Origin: Solobacterium sp.
GTDB lineage: Bacteria; Bacillota_I; Bacilli_A; Erysipelotrichales; Erysipelotrichaceae
Length of the DNA stretch: 64,000 nucleotides
Assembly (NCBI GenBank): GCA_017469885.1
Contig: JAFUFO010000008.1
Location: forward strand, 36,422-100,421
Direction of reading: 5' to 3'
Below the pieces are notes generated by a model that ran no database searches, was not told the origin of the DNA, and saw only the letters and a program-made list of their open reading frames with translations. Shown piece by piece: positions 11,047 through 19,138 of the stretch. The translations under genes and the position numbers were made by a program. The first letter of the stretch is position 1. Every line of letters starts with the position of its first letter.

Positions 11047-12558
11047 TTATTCCTTGATTTTTCCCTTGAGGTCGCTTGCGATCTCGCTGGTCTTTGTGAA
11101 GTCTCTCCACTCGCTCATATCTTTGCCCCAGTCCTGTCCGTTGGATTTGATGAGCTTGCTGTACCAGTAGAAGGAGTCCTTCTTGTAGCGCTTCAGGTCA
11201 CGGACATCGTCATCGGTGGTATTGACGAAGACGAGGCCGTAACGTTTTGCCATGCCGTTTCCGGTGGAAAGCAGATCGGTGAAACTCCAGGGATTGAAGC
11301 CCCAGACCTCAACGCCGTCCGCAATCGCAAGACCGAGGTTGTACGCATAGTCACGCAGATAGTCGATGCGGTAGTCATCGTGGATCTCACCATTTTCATC
11401 GAGATCTTCATGGGCACCGAAACCGGCTTCCGTGATGATCATCGGCAGATGGTAGTGGTCCCACATGTAGCGCATGGTGTAACGCATGGAGACGCCGTCA
11501 ATATGCCAGTCCCAGTCAGTGGTTTCGACATACTGGTTGCGGTCGAGCGCATATTCACCAGGCAGGTTCGTATAGATGAATTCGCCCTTGCGGCCGTACT
11601 TGTTCAGACCGATTTCCTGTACATAGGAAGGATCCGGCCACATACCGACATCGCTGCGGTAACAGTTGATTCCGAAGAAGTCGATCTTTGCCTTTGCGAT
11701 TTCTTCCATGTCACCCGGCATGATCTTCGGATCGATATTGCGCTCCTTCCAGTAGTTCCTGATGAAGGTGCTGTATTCACGGTATGCGTACAGGTCATCC
11801 CATACCTTCTGGGTCAGTTCTTCCGCATTCATCGCGGCGATCTGATCTTCCGGCTTGCAGGACTTCGGATAAATCGGTACATATCCCGGAACCGGGCCGA
11901 TCTTTCCGCCTTCAACCAGTTCATGGCAGGCAATGACTGCCTTGGCGTGGCACATGTTCATGATGTGGTTGATCTGCCACTTCTGAACTTCCCACTCCTC
12001 ATCGGTCAGTCCCTTGGCAACACCGAGCCACTTGCCGTATACAATCTGCATGTTCTGCTCGTTGATGGAGAGCCAGTACTTAACGCGGTCGCCGAAGTTT
12101 TCAAACAGGACACGGCAGTAGTAATCAAATTCATCAATGATGCCGCGGTCATGCCAGCCGCCGAACTTCTCATCGACCCATACCGGCATGTCATAGTGGT
12201 AAATGGTAACGATCGGTTCGATTCCGGCAGCCTTGAGTTCGTTGATCAGGTTGTTGTAGAACTCGATGCCCTTCGGATTGACCTTGCGGTCAGGCCCCGG
12301 AATGATTCTTGACCAGGAGATGCCGAACCGGTAGCTTGTGAAGCCGCACTCCTTCATGAGCGCGACGTCTTCCTTGTAATGATGGTAGTGATCTGCGGCG
12401 ATGCTGTTGTCCGCAAACGGCTTCTTGGTCTGGGAGTTCAGATCGATGATCGCCGGCGTACGGCCGTCTTCACCGGTCGCGCCTTCTACCTGCCATGCGG
12501 CAGAGGATGCGCCCCAGAAGAATCCTTTTGGAAATACGGGATTGGTGTTGTGTTTCAT
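11047..12558 (-). CDS. Glycoside hydrolase family 1, probable 6-phospho-beta-glucosidase
   Basis: 503-residue cytosolic enzyme and first gene of the leftward beta-glucoside operon. It has GFFWGASSAAWQVEGA at the N-terminus and an acid/base Glu in LSINEQNMQ. The nucleophile motif reads ITEAG rather than the usual ITENG. STGNGMAKRYGLVFV supplies the phosphate-binding Ser, Lys and Tyr. I chose the ATG at 12558 (AAGGAGACGCGT before it); the longer frame to 12630 has no ribosome site and no family similarity. It is only partly similar to the other GH1 copy, so the two likely split different aglycones. Confidence 0.92.
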   Translation of the reverse strand: MKHNTNPVFPKGFFWGASSAAWQVEGATGEDGRTPAIIDLNSQTKKPFADNSIAADHYHHYKEDVALMKECGFTSYRFGISWSRIIPGPDRKVNPKGIEFYNNLINELKAAGIEPIVTIYHYDMPVWVDEKFGGWHDRGIIDEFDYYCRVLFENFGDRVKYWLSINEQNMQIVYGKWLGVAKGLTDEEWEVQKWQINHIMNMCHAKAVIACHELVEGGKIGPVPGYVPIYPKSCKPEDQIAAMNAEELTQKVWDDLYAYREYSTFIRNYWKERNIDPKIMPGDMEEIAKAKIDFFGINCYRSDVGMWPDPSYVQEIGLNKYGRKGEFIYTNLPGEYALDRNQYVETTDWDWHIDGVSMRYTMRYMWDHYHLPMIITEAGFGAHEDLDENGEIHDDYRIDYLRDYAYNLGLAIADGVEVWGFNPWSFTDLLSTGNGMAKRYGLVFVNTTDDDVRDLKRYKKDSFYWYSKLIKSNGQDWGKDMSEWRDFTKTSEIASDLKGKIKE

Positions 12559-12611
12559 ACGCGTCTCCTTTTCTTGACACTCAAAGAATAGTTGAGCGCG
12601 CATTTCAAAAA

Positions 12612-12628
12612 GGTTCATGAATTGAACC
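12612..12628. promoter_or_regulatory. Inverted repeat in the RpiR/beta-glucoside intergenic region
   Basis: GGTTCA-N5-TGAACC, a perfect 6-base dyad 54 bases before the glycosidase start. Candidate operator; its protein is not known. Confidence 0.4.
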
Positions 12629-12642
12629 ATGGCACCCGGTTT

Positions 12643-12661
12643 GGTATCAGATTCTGATACC
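12643..12661. promoter_or_regulatory. Perfect 19-base palindrome, candidate RpiR operator
   Basis: ggtatcaga-t-tctgatacc: 9-base arms with one central base. It lies between the divergent RpiR gene and the glycosidase/PTS operon, where an RpiR dimer would be expected to bind. Binding is inferred. Confidence 0.55.
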
Positions 12662-12689
12662 GCTTACAGAAGGCGTGCATGCAGGGCAT

Positions 12690-12722
12690 AAAAAAACTGA
12701 CAATTTCACAGGTTTGTCAGTT
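12690..12722 (-). terminator. Leader terminator/attenuator upstream of the beta-glucoside operon
   Basis: On the minus strand AACTGACAA (12722-12714) pairs with TTGTCAGTT (12703-12695) around a 10-base loop and is followed by seven T. No minus-strand gene ends here, so it would stop transcripts started at a promoter in 12723-12790 before they reach the glycosidase gene at 12558. It does not match the LicT/BglG antiterminator target I know. Confidence 0.6.
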
Positions 12723-12768
12723 ATATGCAAATGTACAAATCGAACCATTCGGTTTCGAACAATAAAGA

Positions 12769-13632
12769 ATGATATATATTAGATGTATGAGCACCCCCGG
12801 GAAAGACAAGAAGTACAATGCGGTCCGGTTTAATCCGCGGACTTCCTTTCTTGCGGTTCTGAATTCCAATGATGAAAGCGACACCAACGTGGTCCTCGCA
12901 AAGTATTTTCTCCAGAATTTCCACCGCATCTCGGACATGAGTATTTACCAGGTTGCGGAGGAGTGCTATACCTCCCGAAGCTCTGTACAGCGCTTCATCA
13001 AATCCATCGGATATGAAACCTTCACTGCACTCAAGGACTCCACGGAGGAGGTAATCAGTCACCAGACCTCCTATCATACCTATGCGGACCATACGGACTA
13101 CCCGGAATATCTGATGCATTCCGTCACATCGATGATGGAAGACATAAACCGGATGGCAGAGAAGCAGCGGCTTGCCCGGCTGGCGGAAACCATTCATGAC
13201 AGCACAGATGTGTATATCATCAGTGCGGAGGACAGCAGTTCCGCCGCCCGCATCTTCCAGCAGCAGATGCTTTCCATGAACCGGCTGATCCGCATCGTCA
13301 CAAGCAGCGCCCATACCAATCCGGAGATCGTCAATACGCTGGATGAACACGACTGTGTGATCACCTGTTCCGCCTCCGGAAACTACGCCCTGACGATCAA
13401 TGAGGAAATGCAGGCAGTCAGAGCCCATAAGGCACTTGTCACGCTGAACCGGACCACCCTGTTTGAGCCGACGTATGACTATATCTTTTATCTCAGCGGG
13501 GACTACCTTCCCAGCAACCGTTCCCTCACAACGATCCGGAACGTCTATACCCGCTACGGGATGTCCTACTTCTTCGATCTGCTGTTCCATTACTACTACG
13601 CGCGCTACCAGAATGAAGTGCGCAGTCTCTGA
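12769..13632 (+). CDS. RpiR/MurR-family transcriptional regulator
   Basis: 287-residue regulator: N-terminal HTH_6 domain (about 30-95, with SIYQVAEECYTSRSSVQRFIKSIGY) and C-terminal SIS sugar-phosphate-binding domain (about 125-245, with YIISAEDSSSAARIFQQQM). It diverges from the glycosidase/PTS operon and probably controls it in response to a sugar phosphate. Two in-frame ATGs (12769, 12787) are possible and neither has a clear Shine-Dalgarno. An imperfect dyad TCGAACC-ATTC-GGTTTCGA (12740-12758) lies just upstream and could be an autoregulatory site. Confidence 0.88.
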   Translation: MIYIRCMSTPGKDKKYNAVRFNPRTSFLAVLNSNDESDTNVVLAKYFLQNFHRISDMSIYQVAEECYTSRSSVQRFIKSIGYETFTALKDSTEEVISHQTSYHTYADHTDYPEYLMHSVTSMMEDINRMAEKQRLARLAETIHDSTDVYIISAEDSSSAARIFQQQMLSMNRLIRIVTSSAHTNPEIVNTLDEHDCVITCSASGNYALTINEEMQAVRAHKALVTLNRTTLFEPTYDYIFYLSGDYLPSNRSLTTIRNVYTRYGMSYFFDLLFHYYYARYQNEVRSL

Positions 13633-13641
13633 TTCCATGCA

Positions 13642-13665
13642 CGCCTGCCCTGCGCAGGCGTTTTT
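13642..13665 (+). terminator. Terminator of the RpiR gene
   Basis: cgcctgc/gcaggcg stem (13642-13648, 13654-13660) followed by five T. Confidence 0.85.
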
Positions 13666-13670
13666 CATTT

Positions 13671-13695
13671 AAAACGGGCAGACGATGTCTGCCCG
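13671..13695 (-). terminator. Terminator of the ADP-ribosylglycohydrolase gene
   Basis: Minus strand CGGGCAGAC-ATC-GTCTGCCCG followed by four T; ends 7 bases past the stop codon at 13702. Confidence 0.8.
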
Positions 13696-13701
13696 CATGG
13701 A

Positions 13702-14520
13702 TTATTCCGGACGGGATGTTCGCTGTTTTCTCATCGCAGTAAACTGATCCAGCACTGCCTTCATCTCCGGTGTGATGCGTTTCTCACATTCGTTTACGAG
13801 ATCTTCCGGGACGCCGTAATACGCCTCTGCCATACTTCCGGCAATGCATGTCAGGGTATCACAGTCGCCGCCGAGCGAGACGGCCGTGCGGATCACATCC
13901 TCAAAGTCCGTGCCTTCCAGGAATGCGGTGATCGCCTCGGGAACCGTTTCCTGACAGGACTCCACATGATGATATCCGGGGCGTATCTCATCGCACGTCC
14001 GCGACAGGTCATACCCGAATTCCCGTACGATGTAGTCCCGGATTTCTTCCTTCGAATGTCCCGTCCGTGCCAGAAAGATTGCGGCGGAGACGGACTCTGC
14101 CCCTTTGATTCCTTCCGGATGATTATGGGTCACCTCTGCGGCTGCCTTTGCGGCGGCACGTGTTTCTTCCATCGTGTCATACAGCCAGCCGGCTGAGGAT
14201 GTCCGCATGGCGGACCCGTTTCCCCAGGAATTATAGGGGCCGGTATAATCCGTAAACAGCCAGTGAATGAAAGCTGCGCCGTATCCGGCATCCGGATACG
14301 CCCTGCCCCATTTTTTCATGGAGCGGATCACCGTTTCATGAATGTCATCCGGATCGGGATGACTCCCTGCCTCCATCAGTCCTTCCGCAACCGCTATGGA
14401 CATCACGGAATCATCCGTGAACTGTGACTTCCGCACAAACAGCGGAAACTCCTTTGTCTTGTTTCCCCGGTCAAACTCATAGACCGATCCAATAATATCT
14501 CCAAGAATTGCACCTATCAT
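13702..14520 (-). CDS. ADP-ribosylglycohydrolase family protein
   Basis: 272-residue cytosolic enzyme of the DraG/ARH family, which removes ADP-ribose from proteins or hydrolyses related N- or O-glycosides. MIGAILGDIIGSVYEF at the N-terminus, FTDDSVM (metal-binding Thr-Asp-Asp) near residue 34, and SLGGDCDTLTCIAGSMAEAYYG near residue 215 are the metal-binding signature. The true substrate is unknown. It appears monocistronic, with AAGGAGG upstream. A macrodomain protein elsewhere in the window (55067) could act on related ADP-ribose products. Confidence 0.9.
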   Translation of the reverse strand: MIGAILGDIIGSVYEFDRGNKTKEFPLFVRKSQFTDDSVMSIAVAEGLMEAGSHPDPDDIHETVIRSMKKWGRAYPDAGYGAAFIHWLFTDYTGPYNSWGNGSAMRTSSAGWLYDTMEETRAAAKAAAEVTHNHPEGIKGAESVSAAIFLARTGHSKEEIRDYIVREFGYDLSRTCDEIRPGYHHVESCQETVPEAITAFLEGTDFEDVIRTAVSLGGDCDTLTCIAGSMAEAYYGVPEDLVNECEKRITPEMKAVLDQFTAMRKQRTSRPE

Positions 14521-14669
14521 ATCTGTGTTTCCTCCTTTACAGCTTCAGTCTAAGTCGGATTATGATTCCTGCGGTCGCCTCGGAAGCGACATTGTAATTT
14601 TCTGTTCCTCCCCATTCAGTTAGAGTATACTAACATGTGAGAATTCATGATTCCGGGAGGCTGATACCT

Positions 14670-15500
14670 ATGGCATATCATATTGAGAAAAATACGATTC
14701 AGGAAACACTGGTCATTCCGCTGTTCGGCCGGATGATCTGTTCGGAACATTTTCCGGATCTGTATCAGGATCCGGAAGCTGCCCGCATCTGCGGGGAACT
14801 GGATTATGACTTTGCGGAAAAACGAAAGCTGATGGAATCCGTATTCGGACTGTTCGGTGCCCTGGAAGTTGCCCAGCGTCACTACGATCTGATGTTTGAA
14901 GTACGCAGTTATCTCAATACGCATCCGGAAGCTGCGGTCGTCAATCTTGGCTGCGGACTGGATGACACCTTCCGAAAAACGGACAACGGCACCTGTCATG
15001 GATACAACATCGATATGCCGGATGTCATCGATGTGCGCAATGCCCTGTTGCCTGCAGGAGAGCGGGAAGAAAACATCGCACATGACCTCAATGATCACGC
15101 ATGGATGGGCAGGATTCCTTCAAAGCATGGCGCCGTCTTCTTTGCGGCGGGCGTATTCTACTACTTCAAAACCGAACAGGTAAAGGCGATTGTTCAGAAA
15201 CTCGCCGAGCGGTTTCCGGGAAGTGTTCTGGTATTTGATTCCTGTAATCAGCGCGGCGCCCGGATGATGACAAAGACCTGGCTGAAAGAAGCAGGTATTA
15301 AAGATGTCAGCGCATTCTTCTCGCTGGAGAATGAATCGGATCTGAAAACCTGGAGTCCGAAAATCCGGGCTGTTACCTCAAAAAGCTATATGCGCGGCTA
15401 TCGGGATATCTATGATTCCCTGCGGCCGCTTCACAAGCTGATGATTCATTTCTGCGATTCGTTTGTGCGGATGCGGATCGTCCGCATTGATTTCAAGTAA
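14670..15500 (+). CDS. Class I SAM methyltransferase, leucine-carboxyl-methyltransferase-like
   Basis: 276-residue predicted O-methyltransferase. It has the SAM-binding VVNLGCGLDD (about residues 88-97), NIDMPDVID for the ribose-binding acidic residue, and FAAGVFYYF as motif IV. This arrangement resembles the LCM/PPM family rather than small-molecule N-methyltransferases. The start at 14670 has GGGAGG 9 bases upstream. It ends 14 bases before the ATC-hydrolase-family gene, so the two are probably co-transcribed and may act on one metabolite; the substrate is unknown. Confidence 0.8.
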   Translation: MAYHIEKNTIQETLVIPLFGRMICSEHFPDLYQDPEAARICGELDYDFAEKRKLMESVFGLFGALEVAQRHYDLMFEVRSYLNTHPEAAVVNLGCGLDDTFRKTDNGTCHGYNIDMPDVIDVRNALLPAGEREENIAHDLNDHAWMGRIPSKHGAVFFAAGVFYYFKTEQVKAIVQKLAERFPGSVLVFDSCNQRGARMMTKTWLKEAGIKDVSAFFSLENESDLKTWSPKIRAVTSKSYMRGYRDIYDSLRPLHKLMIHFCDSFVRMRIVRIDFK

Positions 15501-15514
15501 AGGAGGACCGTTTC

Positions 15515-16147
15515 ATGAAGTATGCAGGTATGCCGATGGGCATGTGGGCGCTCTTTCAGCGCTCCTTCACTCAGAAGCTTGTTTCAGTGCTTGGCTATAC
15601 CAATGCGCAGGCGGAAGAAATCAAAACAAAAGCTGCCCGGGAATACCGGATCATCATCGCATCGCTTCCCGAATTCGAAAAGGAAGACCGCTTTCAGATG
15701 AATATTGTCAGCTGCGCAATGCTGTGCGCATTTCTCCGCAGTCTGCCAAAACGTCCTTCGGTGGAGGAAGCCACCGCATATTACCGGGAATCGATGATGA
15801 CCGGACCGATGAAGTGGTTCTGCCGGAGGAGCGGAAAAAACAAGTTTTCCGCAAATGATCTGAATTCCATGAAACAGACCGCCGCTTTTAAGGCTGCCGA
15901 CCGCAATCCGTATTCCTGGAATATGGAATATTATCCGTATCCGGACAACAGCGGCTATGAGGCGCGCTTCACAAAATGCGGCATCTGCGTCCTGATGAAG
16001 GAGCTTGGGCTCTTCGATCTCGTTCCGGCGATGTGCCGGCTGGACTATACGATGAGTGAAGCCGGCGGTGTTTCCGACTTTGTCCGTGAACATACACTGG
16101 CGGAAGGCGGTCCGTACTGCGACTGCGGATATAAAAAGAAGCACTGA
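15515..16147 (+). CDS. L-2-amino-thiazoline-4-carboxylic acid hydrolase family protein
   Basis: 210-residue protein of the ATC-hydrolase-like family, named after an enzyme in bacterial conversion of 2-aminothiazoline-4-carboxylate to cysteine. Many gut members have no tested function. The C-terminal pattern supports the call: LDYTMSEAGG (cofactor-like Asp-Tyr region) and LAEGGPYCDCGY at the end, with KCGICVLMKELGL before it. The start at 15515 has AAAGGAGG upstream. It pairs with the upstream methyltransferase. A second, diverged member is at 26841. Confidence 0.75.
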   Translation: MKYAGMPMGMWALFQRSFTQKLVSVLGYTNAQAEEIKTKAAREYRIIIASLPEFEKEDRFQMNIVSCAMLCAFLRSLPKRPSVEEATAYYRESMMTGPMKWFCRRSGKNKFSANDLNSMKQTAAFKAADRNPYSWNMEYYPYPDNSGYEARFTKCGICVLMKELGLFDLVPAMCRLDYTMSEAGGVSDFVREHTLAEGGPYCDCGYKKKH

Positions 16148-16177
16148 CGGAACTCACTCAGTACTTCTTCATCTTAC

Positions 16178-17095
16178 TTATTCAAAACAGTCTGCGCTCT
16201 GCGCCAGCAGTGTTTCCACTTCTTCGCTTGTCGCAAGGGCATCGGAGAATGCACTCGCGCTGCCCGTGCAGACGCCCCAGCGGAATGCCTCCGCATAATC
16301 ACGGTTTCTGCGGTAACCGGCAAGGAAGCCGGCGACCATGGAATCTCCTGCGCCGACCGAGTTGACCAGTGTTCCCTTCGGCGCAGAGGCACGGTATGCA
16401 TCTCCGTTCTCTGTGACCAGCACCGCGCCGTCTCCTGCCATGGAGACCAGTACATTGCGTGCCCCCAGTTCCTGCAGTTTTTTCGCATATACGATCACAT
16501 CCGCTTTGGATGTGATTTCTTTTTGAAAGATCTCTCCGAGTTCATGATTGTTCGGCTTGATCAGAAACGGATGATACGGAAGCACCCGGACAAGCAGGTC
16601 CTTTGTCGCATCGACCGTCACCGCAATACCGCGGCCGTCAAGATGTTTCAGGATATCCATATAGACCGTCTCCGGCATGCCGGAAGGAATACTTCCGGAG
16701 AGCACAAGGCTGTCGCCTTCCTTCAGCTGATCCAGCTGACTGTACAGCCGGTTCATATCGGCTTCGGAGATCACCGGGCCCCGTCCGTTGATTTCGGTTT
16801 CCTGATCGGAGCGCATCTTCACATTGATCCGGCTGGTTCCTTCGGCGGCACGGATAAAGTCTGTGCGTACGCCCATCTCCTCAAGCAGCCGCTGAATCTC
16901 ATCGCCGGTAAATCCCGCCAGAAATCCCAGGGCGGTGGTATCACAGCCAAGGTTATTCAGGACGATCGATACATTGATTCCCTTTCCGCCGGGATAGATC
17001 AGTTCCTTTGTTGTCCGGTTGATCTCGCCGGCCTGAAAGTGATCGACGTTAATGATGTAATCCAGAGACGGATTGAATGTCACAGTATAAATCAT
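16178..17095 (-). CDS. fruK: 1-phosphofructokinase (PfkB family)
   Basis: 305-residue cytosolic sugar-phosphate kinase, predicted to convert fructose-1-phosphate to fructose-1,6-bisphosphate. It begins MIYTVTFNPSLDYIINVD, has the PfkB N-terminal motif PGGKGINVS (about 36-44) and the catalytic C-terminal NSVGAGDSMVAGFLAG with Asp acting as base. Tagatose-6-phosphate kinase (LacC) is a close alternative. No fruA or fruR lies nearby, which is unusual for fruK. GGGGAG lies before the start. Confidence 0.85.
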   Translation of the reverse strand: MIYTVTFNPSLDYIINVDHFQAGEINRTTKELIYPGGKGINVSIVLNNLGCDTTALGFLAGFTGDEIQRLLEEMGVRTDFIRAAEGTSRINVKMRSDQETEINGRGPVISEADMNRLYSQLDQLKEGDSLVLSGSIPSGMPETVYMDILKHLDGRGIAVTVDATKDLLVRVLPYHPFLIKPNNHELGEIFQKEITSKADVIVYAKKLQELGARNVLVSMAGDGAVLVTENGDAYRASAPKGTLVNSVGAGDSMVAGFLAGYRRNRDYAEAFRWGVCTGSASAFSDALATSEEVETLLAQSADCFE

Positions 17096-17144
17096 GAATA
17101 TGGCTCCCCATAACGAACATGTTAATCATAACAGAACAGCGAAA

Positions 17145-17167
17145 CGGACAGGAGACTCTCCTGTCCG
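17145..17167 (-). terminator. Long perfect palindrome between fruK and the Cys-rich gene
   Basis: cggacaggaga-c-tctcctgtccg, 11-base arms with a single central base, placed 7 bases past the stop codon of the 17175 gene. The T run is short (TTT), so this is a likely but not certain terminator. Confidence 0.6.
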
Positions 17168-17174
17168 CTGATAC

Positions 17175-17903
17175 TTATGATTCCGGAAACAGCAGCTGCG
17201 CGAGGTGGCACGCATCGGCGCCGCCCGAAAGCAGCCCCTCCAGACAGTAGTGACAGTAACAGATCACCTTCTCTGCAGGAATTGCCCTGCAGTATTCGTG
17301 CATGATTTCCGCAATTTCCTCTTCCGTATGCGGGATGAATTTTCCGGCCGCACCTTCCACGTAATGTTTCGGCGCCAGCTTCGGATTCCGTTCCGGCTGT
17401 TTCCGATACAGCGAGCTTCCGCAGAACTGTGTATCCGCATGATTCTCCGGCAGTTCAGCGTACGCAATATTCATCTTTGCGAGCAGGCGGCGGACCGCAT
17501 CCTGTTCTTCCTTCCGCTCTCTTGATCTCCAGCAGTCCTGCACGGCCGCAGTCATACCGGAATAGTCCGGGAAGACGAACGATTCATCCTGATCGATCAG
17601 TTCCCAGAGGGAATGCACTTCCACGCCCGGATGCATTTCTTCAATGATGTTATTGCAGTTGTGGCAGAGGGAATAAACGATATCCCCTTCTTTAAACATT
17701 CCGGAATCCGGCAGTGCCTTCCAGCACTCCCGAAGTTCTCCCTCCGGCATCTTCTCTTCAAAGAAGGACAGTTTATAACTCGGCACACAGCAGCGGACGA
17801 TTTCAAATCCGAACCGTTTTGTCACATACTCCTGAATCCGCTGGCTGAGCTCCGGAAAGCGTGAAGTAAATACGCAGCTTGCGATGTAATAGTGTTTTGC
17901 CAT
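17175..17903 (-). CDS. Cys-rich protein resembling CCG/HdrB-type domains
   Basis: 242 residues with two cysteine-rich sets. Set one is Cys10, then Cys38-Cys39, then SLCHNCNN (CxxC), matching the Cx(31-39)CCx(35-36)CxxC layout of heterodisulfide-reductase-B (CCG) domains. Set two is FCGSSLY and ICYCHYCLEGL nearer the C-terminus. In known CCG proteins these cysteines hold non-cubane Fe-S clusters or zinc. The substrate and redox partner are unknown. It is cytosolic with no signal peptide, and has AGGAG before the ATG at 17903. Confidence 0.6.
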   Translation of the reverse strand: MAKHYYIASCVFTSRFPELSQRIQEYVTKRFGFEIVRCCVPSYKLSFFEEKMPEGELRECWKALPDSGMFKEGDIVYSLCHNCNNIIEEMHPGVEVHSLWELIDQDESFVFPDYSGMTAAVQDCWRSRERKEEQDAVRRLLAKMNIAYAELPENHADTQFCGSSLYRKQPERNPKLAPKHYVEGAAGKFIPHTEEEIAEIMHEYCRAIPAEKVICYCHYCLEGLLSGGADACHLAQLLFPES

Positions 17904-17941
17904 GACTGTACTCCTGAAACTGTTATTTCCGTCTGTGTCAG

Positions 17942-18136
17942 TTATTCTTTTGCCTGAAATCCAATCGGTGTGGCACCGCTGATCATATCTTCCGTTCCAA
18001 GCAGTACTTTCTCAAACAGGTCTTCGACATGCAGCGTTTCGTGTTTATAGGTTTTTCTGTCCGCTGTGAATTCCACGGTATACAGTGTTTCATTCGGCGT
18101 ATGCAGATAATAACCGGAAACATCCAGTTCCTCCAT
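17942..18136 (-). CDS. Small hypothetical protein
   Basis: 64-residue frame with protein-like composition (acidic, aromatic, one VEFT strand) and no motif I know. There is no clear ribosome site before its ATG; another ATG in a second frame lies a few bases downstream of an internal GGAGG, so the true frame is uncertain. It fills the otherwise empty 330-base gap between the Cys-rich gene and the VTT gene. Confidence 0.35.
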   Translation of the reverse strand: MEELDVSGYYLHTPNETLYTVEFTADRKTYKHETLHVEDLFEKVLLGTEDMISGATPIGFQAKE

Positions 18137-18195
18137 GTCCGGCTGTCAGCCTGTCAGAGTCAGCTCCCCTGCTGTATAAGTCAACTATAACGTAA

Positions 18196-18219
18196 GAACG
18201 GCCCGATTTCTCCGGCCGT
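18196..18219 (-). terminator. Terminator of the VTT membrane gene
   Basis: acggcc/ggccgt stem with 12-base loop, followed on the minus strand by TTCTT, 14 bases past the stop. Confidence 0.6.
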
Positions 18220-18232
18220 CTGTCTCTTATAA

Positions 18233-19012
18233 TCAGTTGTTCGGTTTTCCGTGCACGATACGCCGCAGTACATACAGCATCTCCTTCTGAAACACCTTCA
18301 GGAAGACCACCATGCCGGCCATAAGCAGCGTGTATAACAGGGCGATATGCCAGTCCCCGTTGATGAGACTCGAGCCGATCGCACAGCAGATCAGAATATT
18401 CAGAAAGCTTCCGAGCCATACCGCAACGGCAAACTGCTTTACGGTAATATCCATCCGGGCTGCCATGACGGGAATGAGACCGTTGGGAATCATCGGAATC
18501 ATGCAGGCAAGGACGGTGGTATAGCGCGGCGGGGTATCCGCCGTGAGATATTCATGGATCTTTCCCTGAACCATCCGATCCACCGGCAGGATCTCCTTCA
18601 TCTTTTCTCCTGCCCTGCGCCAGAACACCATCGAGGCAGTCATTGCGGCAGTCGACGAAAGATGACACATCGCAAATCCTTTCAGAGTTCCGTACACCAC
18701 ACCGGCCGCCACCTGAATCGGAATGCCGGAGATCACGATCGTCCATACCTGCAGGCACTGCAGTAACATCGTCGCAAAGATGCCCTTCCAGTCATTATGC
18801 GCAATCATGTAGCTCTGGATCTCATCCACATTGCCGTGTTCAAGGATCGGCAGAAGTTCAATGAATGTCTCAACGAAGGCATAGTAAAACAGAACGGCTG
18901 CAGCTGCGAGCACGCCGAGGATAATCAGAATCCGGATCCACTTTCTGTTCTTCATTTCGGTTTTCACTTTCTGATACACACAATCTGTCTGTATCGGAGA
19001 AATCGTTGTCAT
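18233..19012 (-). CDS. TVP38/TMEM64 (VTT/SNARE-associated) family membrane protein
   Basis: 259-residue polytopic membrane protein of the DedA-related VTT superfamily, whose members are implicated in lipid scrambling or flipping. Hydrophobic segments lie near residues 26-46, 75-100, 110-130, 165-185, 195-220 and 225-245. ISGIPIQVAAGVVYG and MIPMIPNGLIPVMAA (Pro/Gly-rich re-entrant loops) are the family features. The start is either 19012 or the ATG 57 bases downstream (MKNRKW); neither has a strong ribosome site. A terminator separates it from DUF89 upstream. Confidence 0.82.
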   Translation of the reverse strand: MTTISPIQTDCVYQKVKTEMKNRKWIRILIILGVLAAAAVLFYYAFVETFIELLPILEHGNVDEIQSYMIAHNDWKGIFATMLLQCLQVWTIVISGIPIQVAAGVVYGTLKGFAMCHLSSTAAMTASMVFWRRAGEKMKEILPVDRMVQGKIHEYLTADTPPRYTTVLACMIPMIPNGLIPVMAARMDITVKQFAVAVWLGSFLNILICCAIGSSLINGDWHIALLYTLLMAGMVVFLKVFQKEMLYVLRRIVHGKPNN

Positions 19013-19065
19013 AATCGTAATACACTTTCACATATCTTTTCCAAAAGATACCGTGCAATGATACG

Positions 19066-19101
19066 AAAAAACGGCAGAATTGTCTACCGTTCCGTTCTGC
19101 C
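19066..19101 (-). terminator. Terminator of the DUF89 gene
   Basis: ggcagaa (19073-19079) pairs with ttctgcc (19095-19101); on the minus strand it is followed by G and six T. Confidence 0.85.
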
Positions 19102-19138
19102 AGTATTGGCATTATTGTGCATTGTGTTCAAACCGTAA

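Noticed and set aside
12690..12722. LicT/BglG-type RAT antiterminator site
   Set aside because: The hairpin with T run is real, but the sequence does not match the RAT consensus and no BglG-type protein is in the window.
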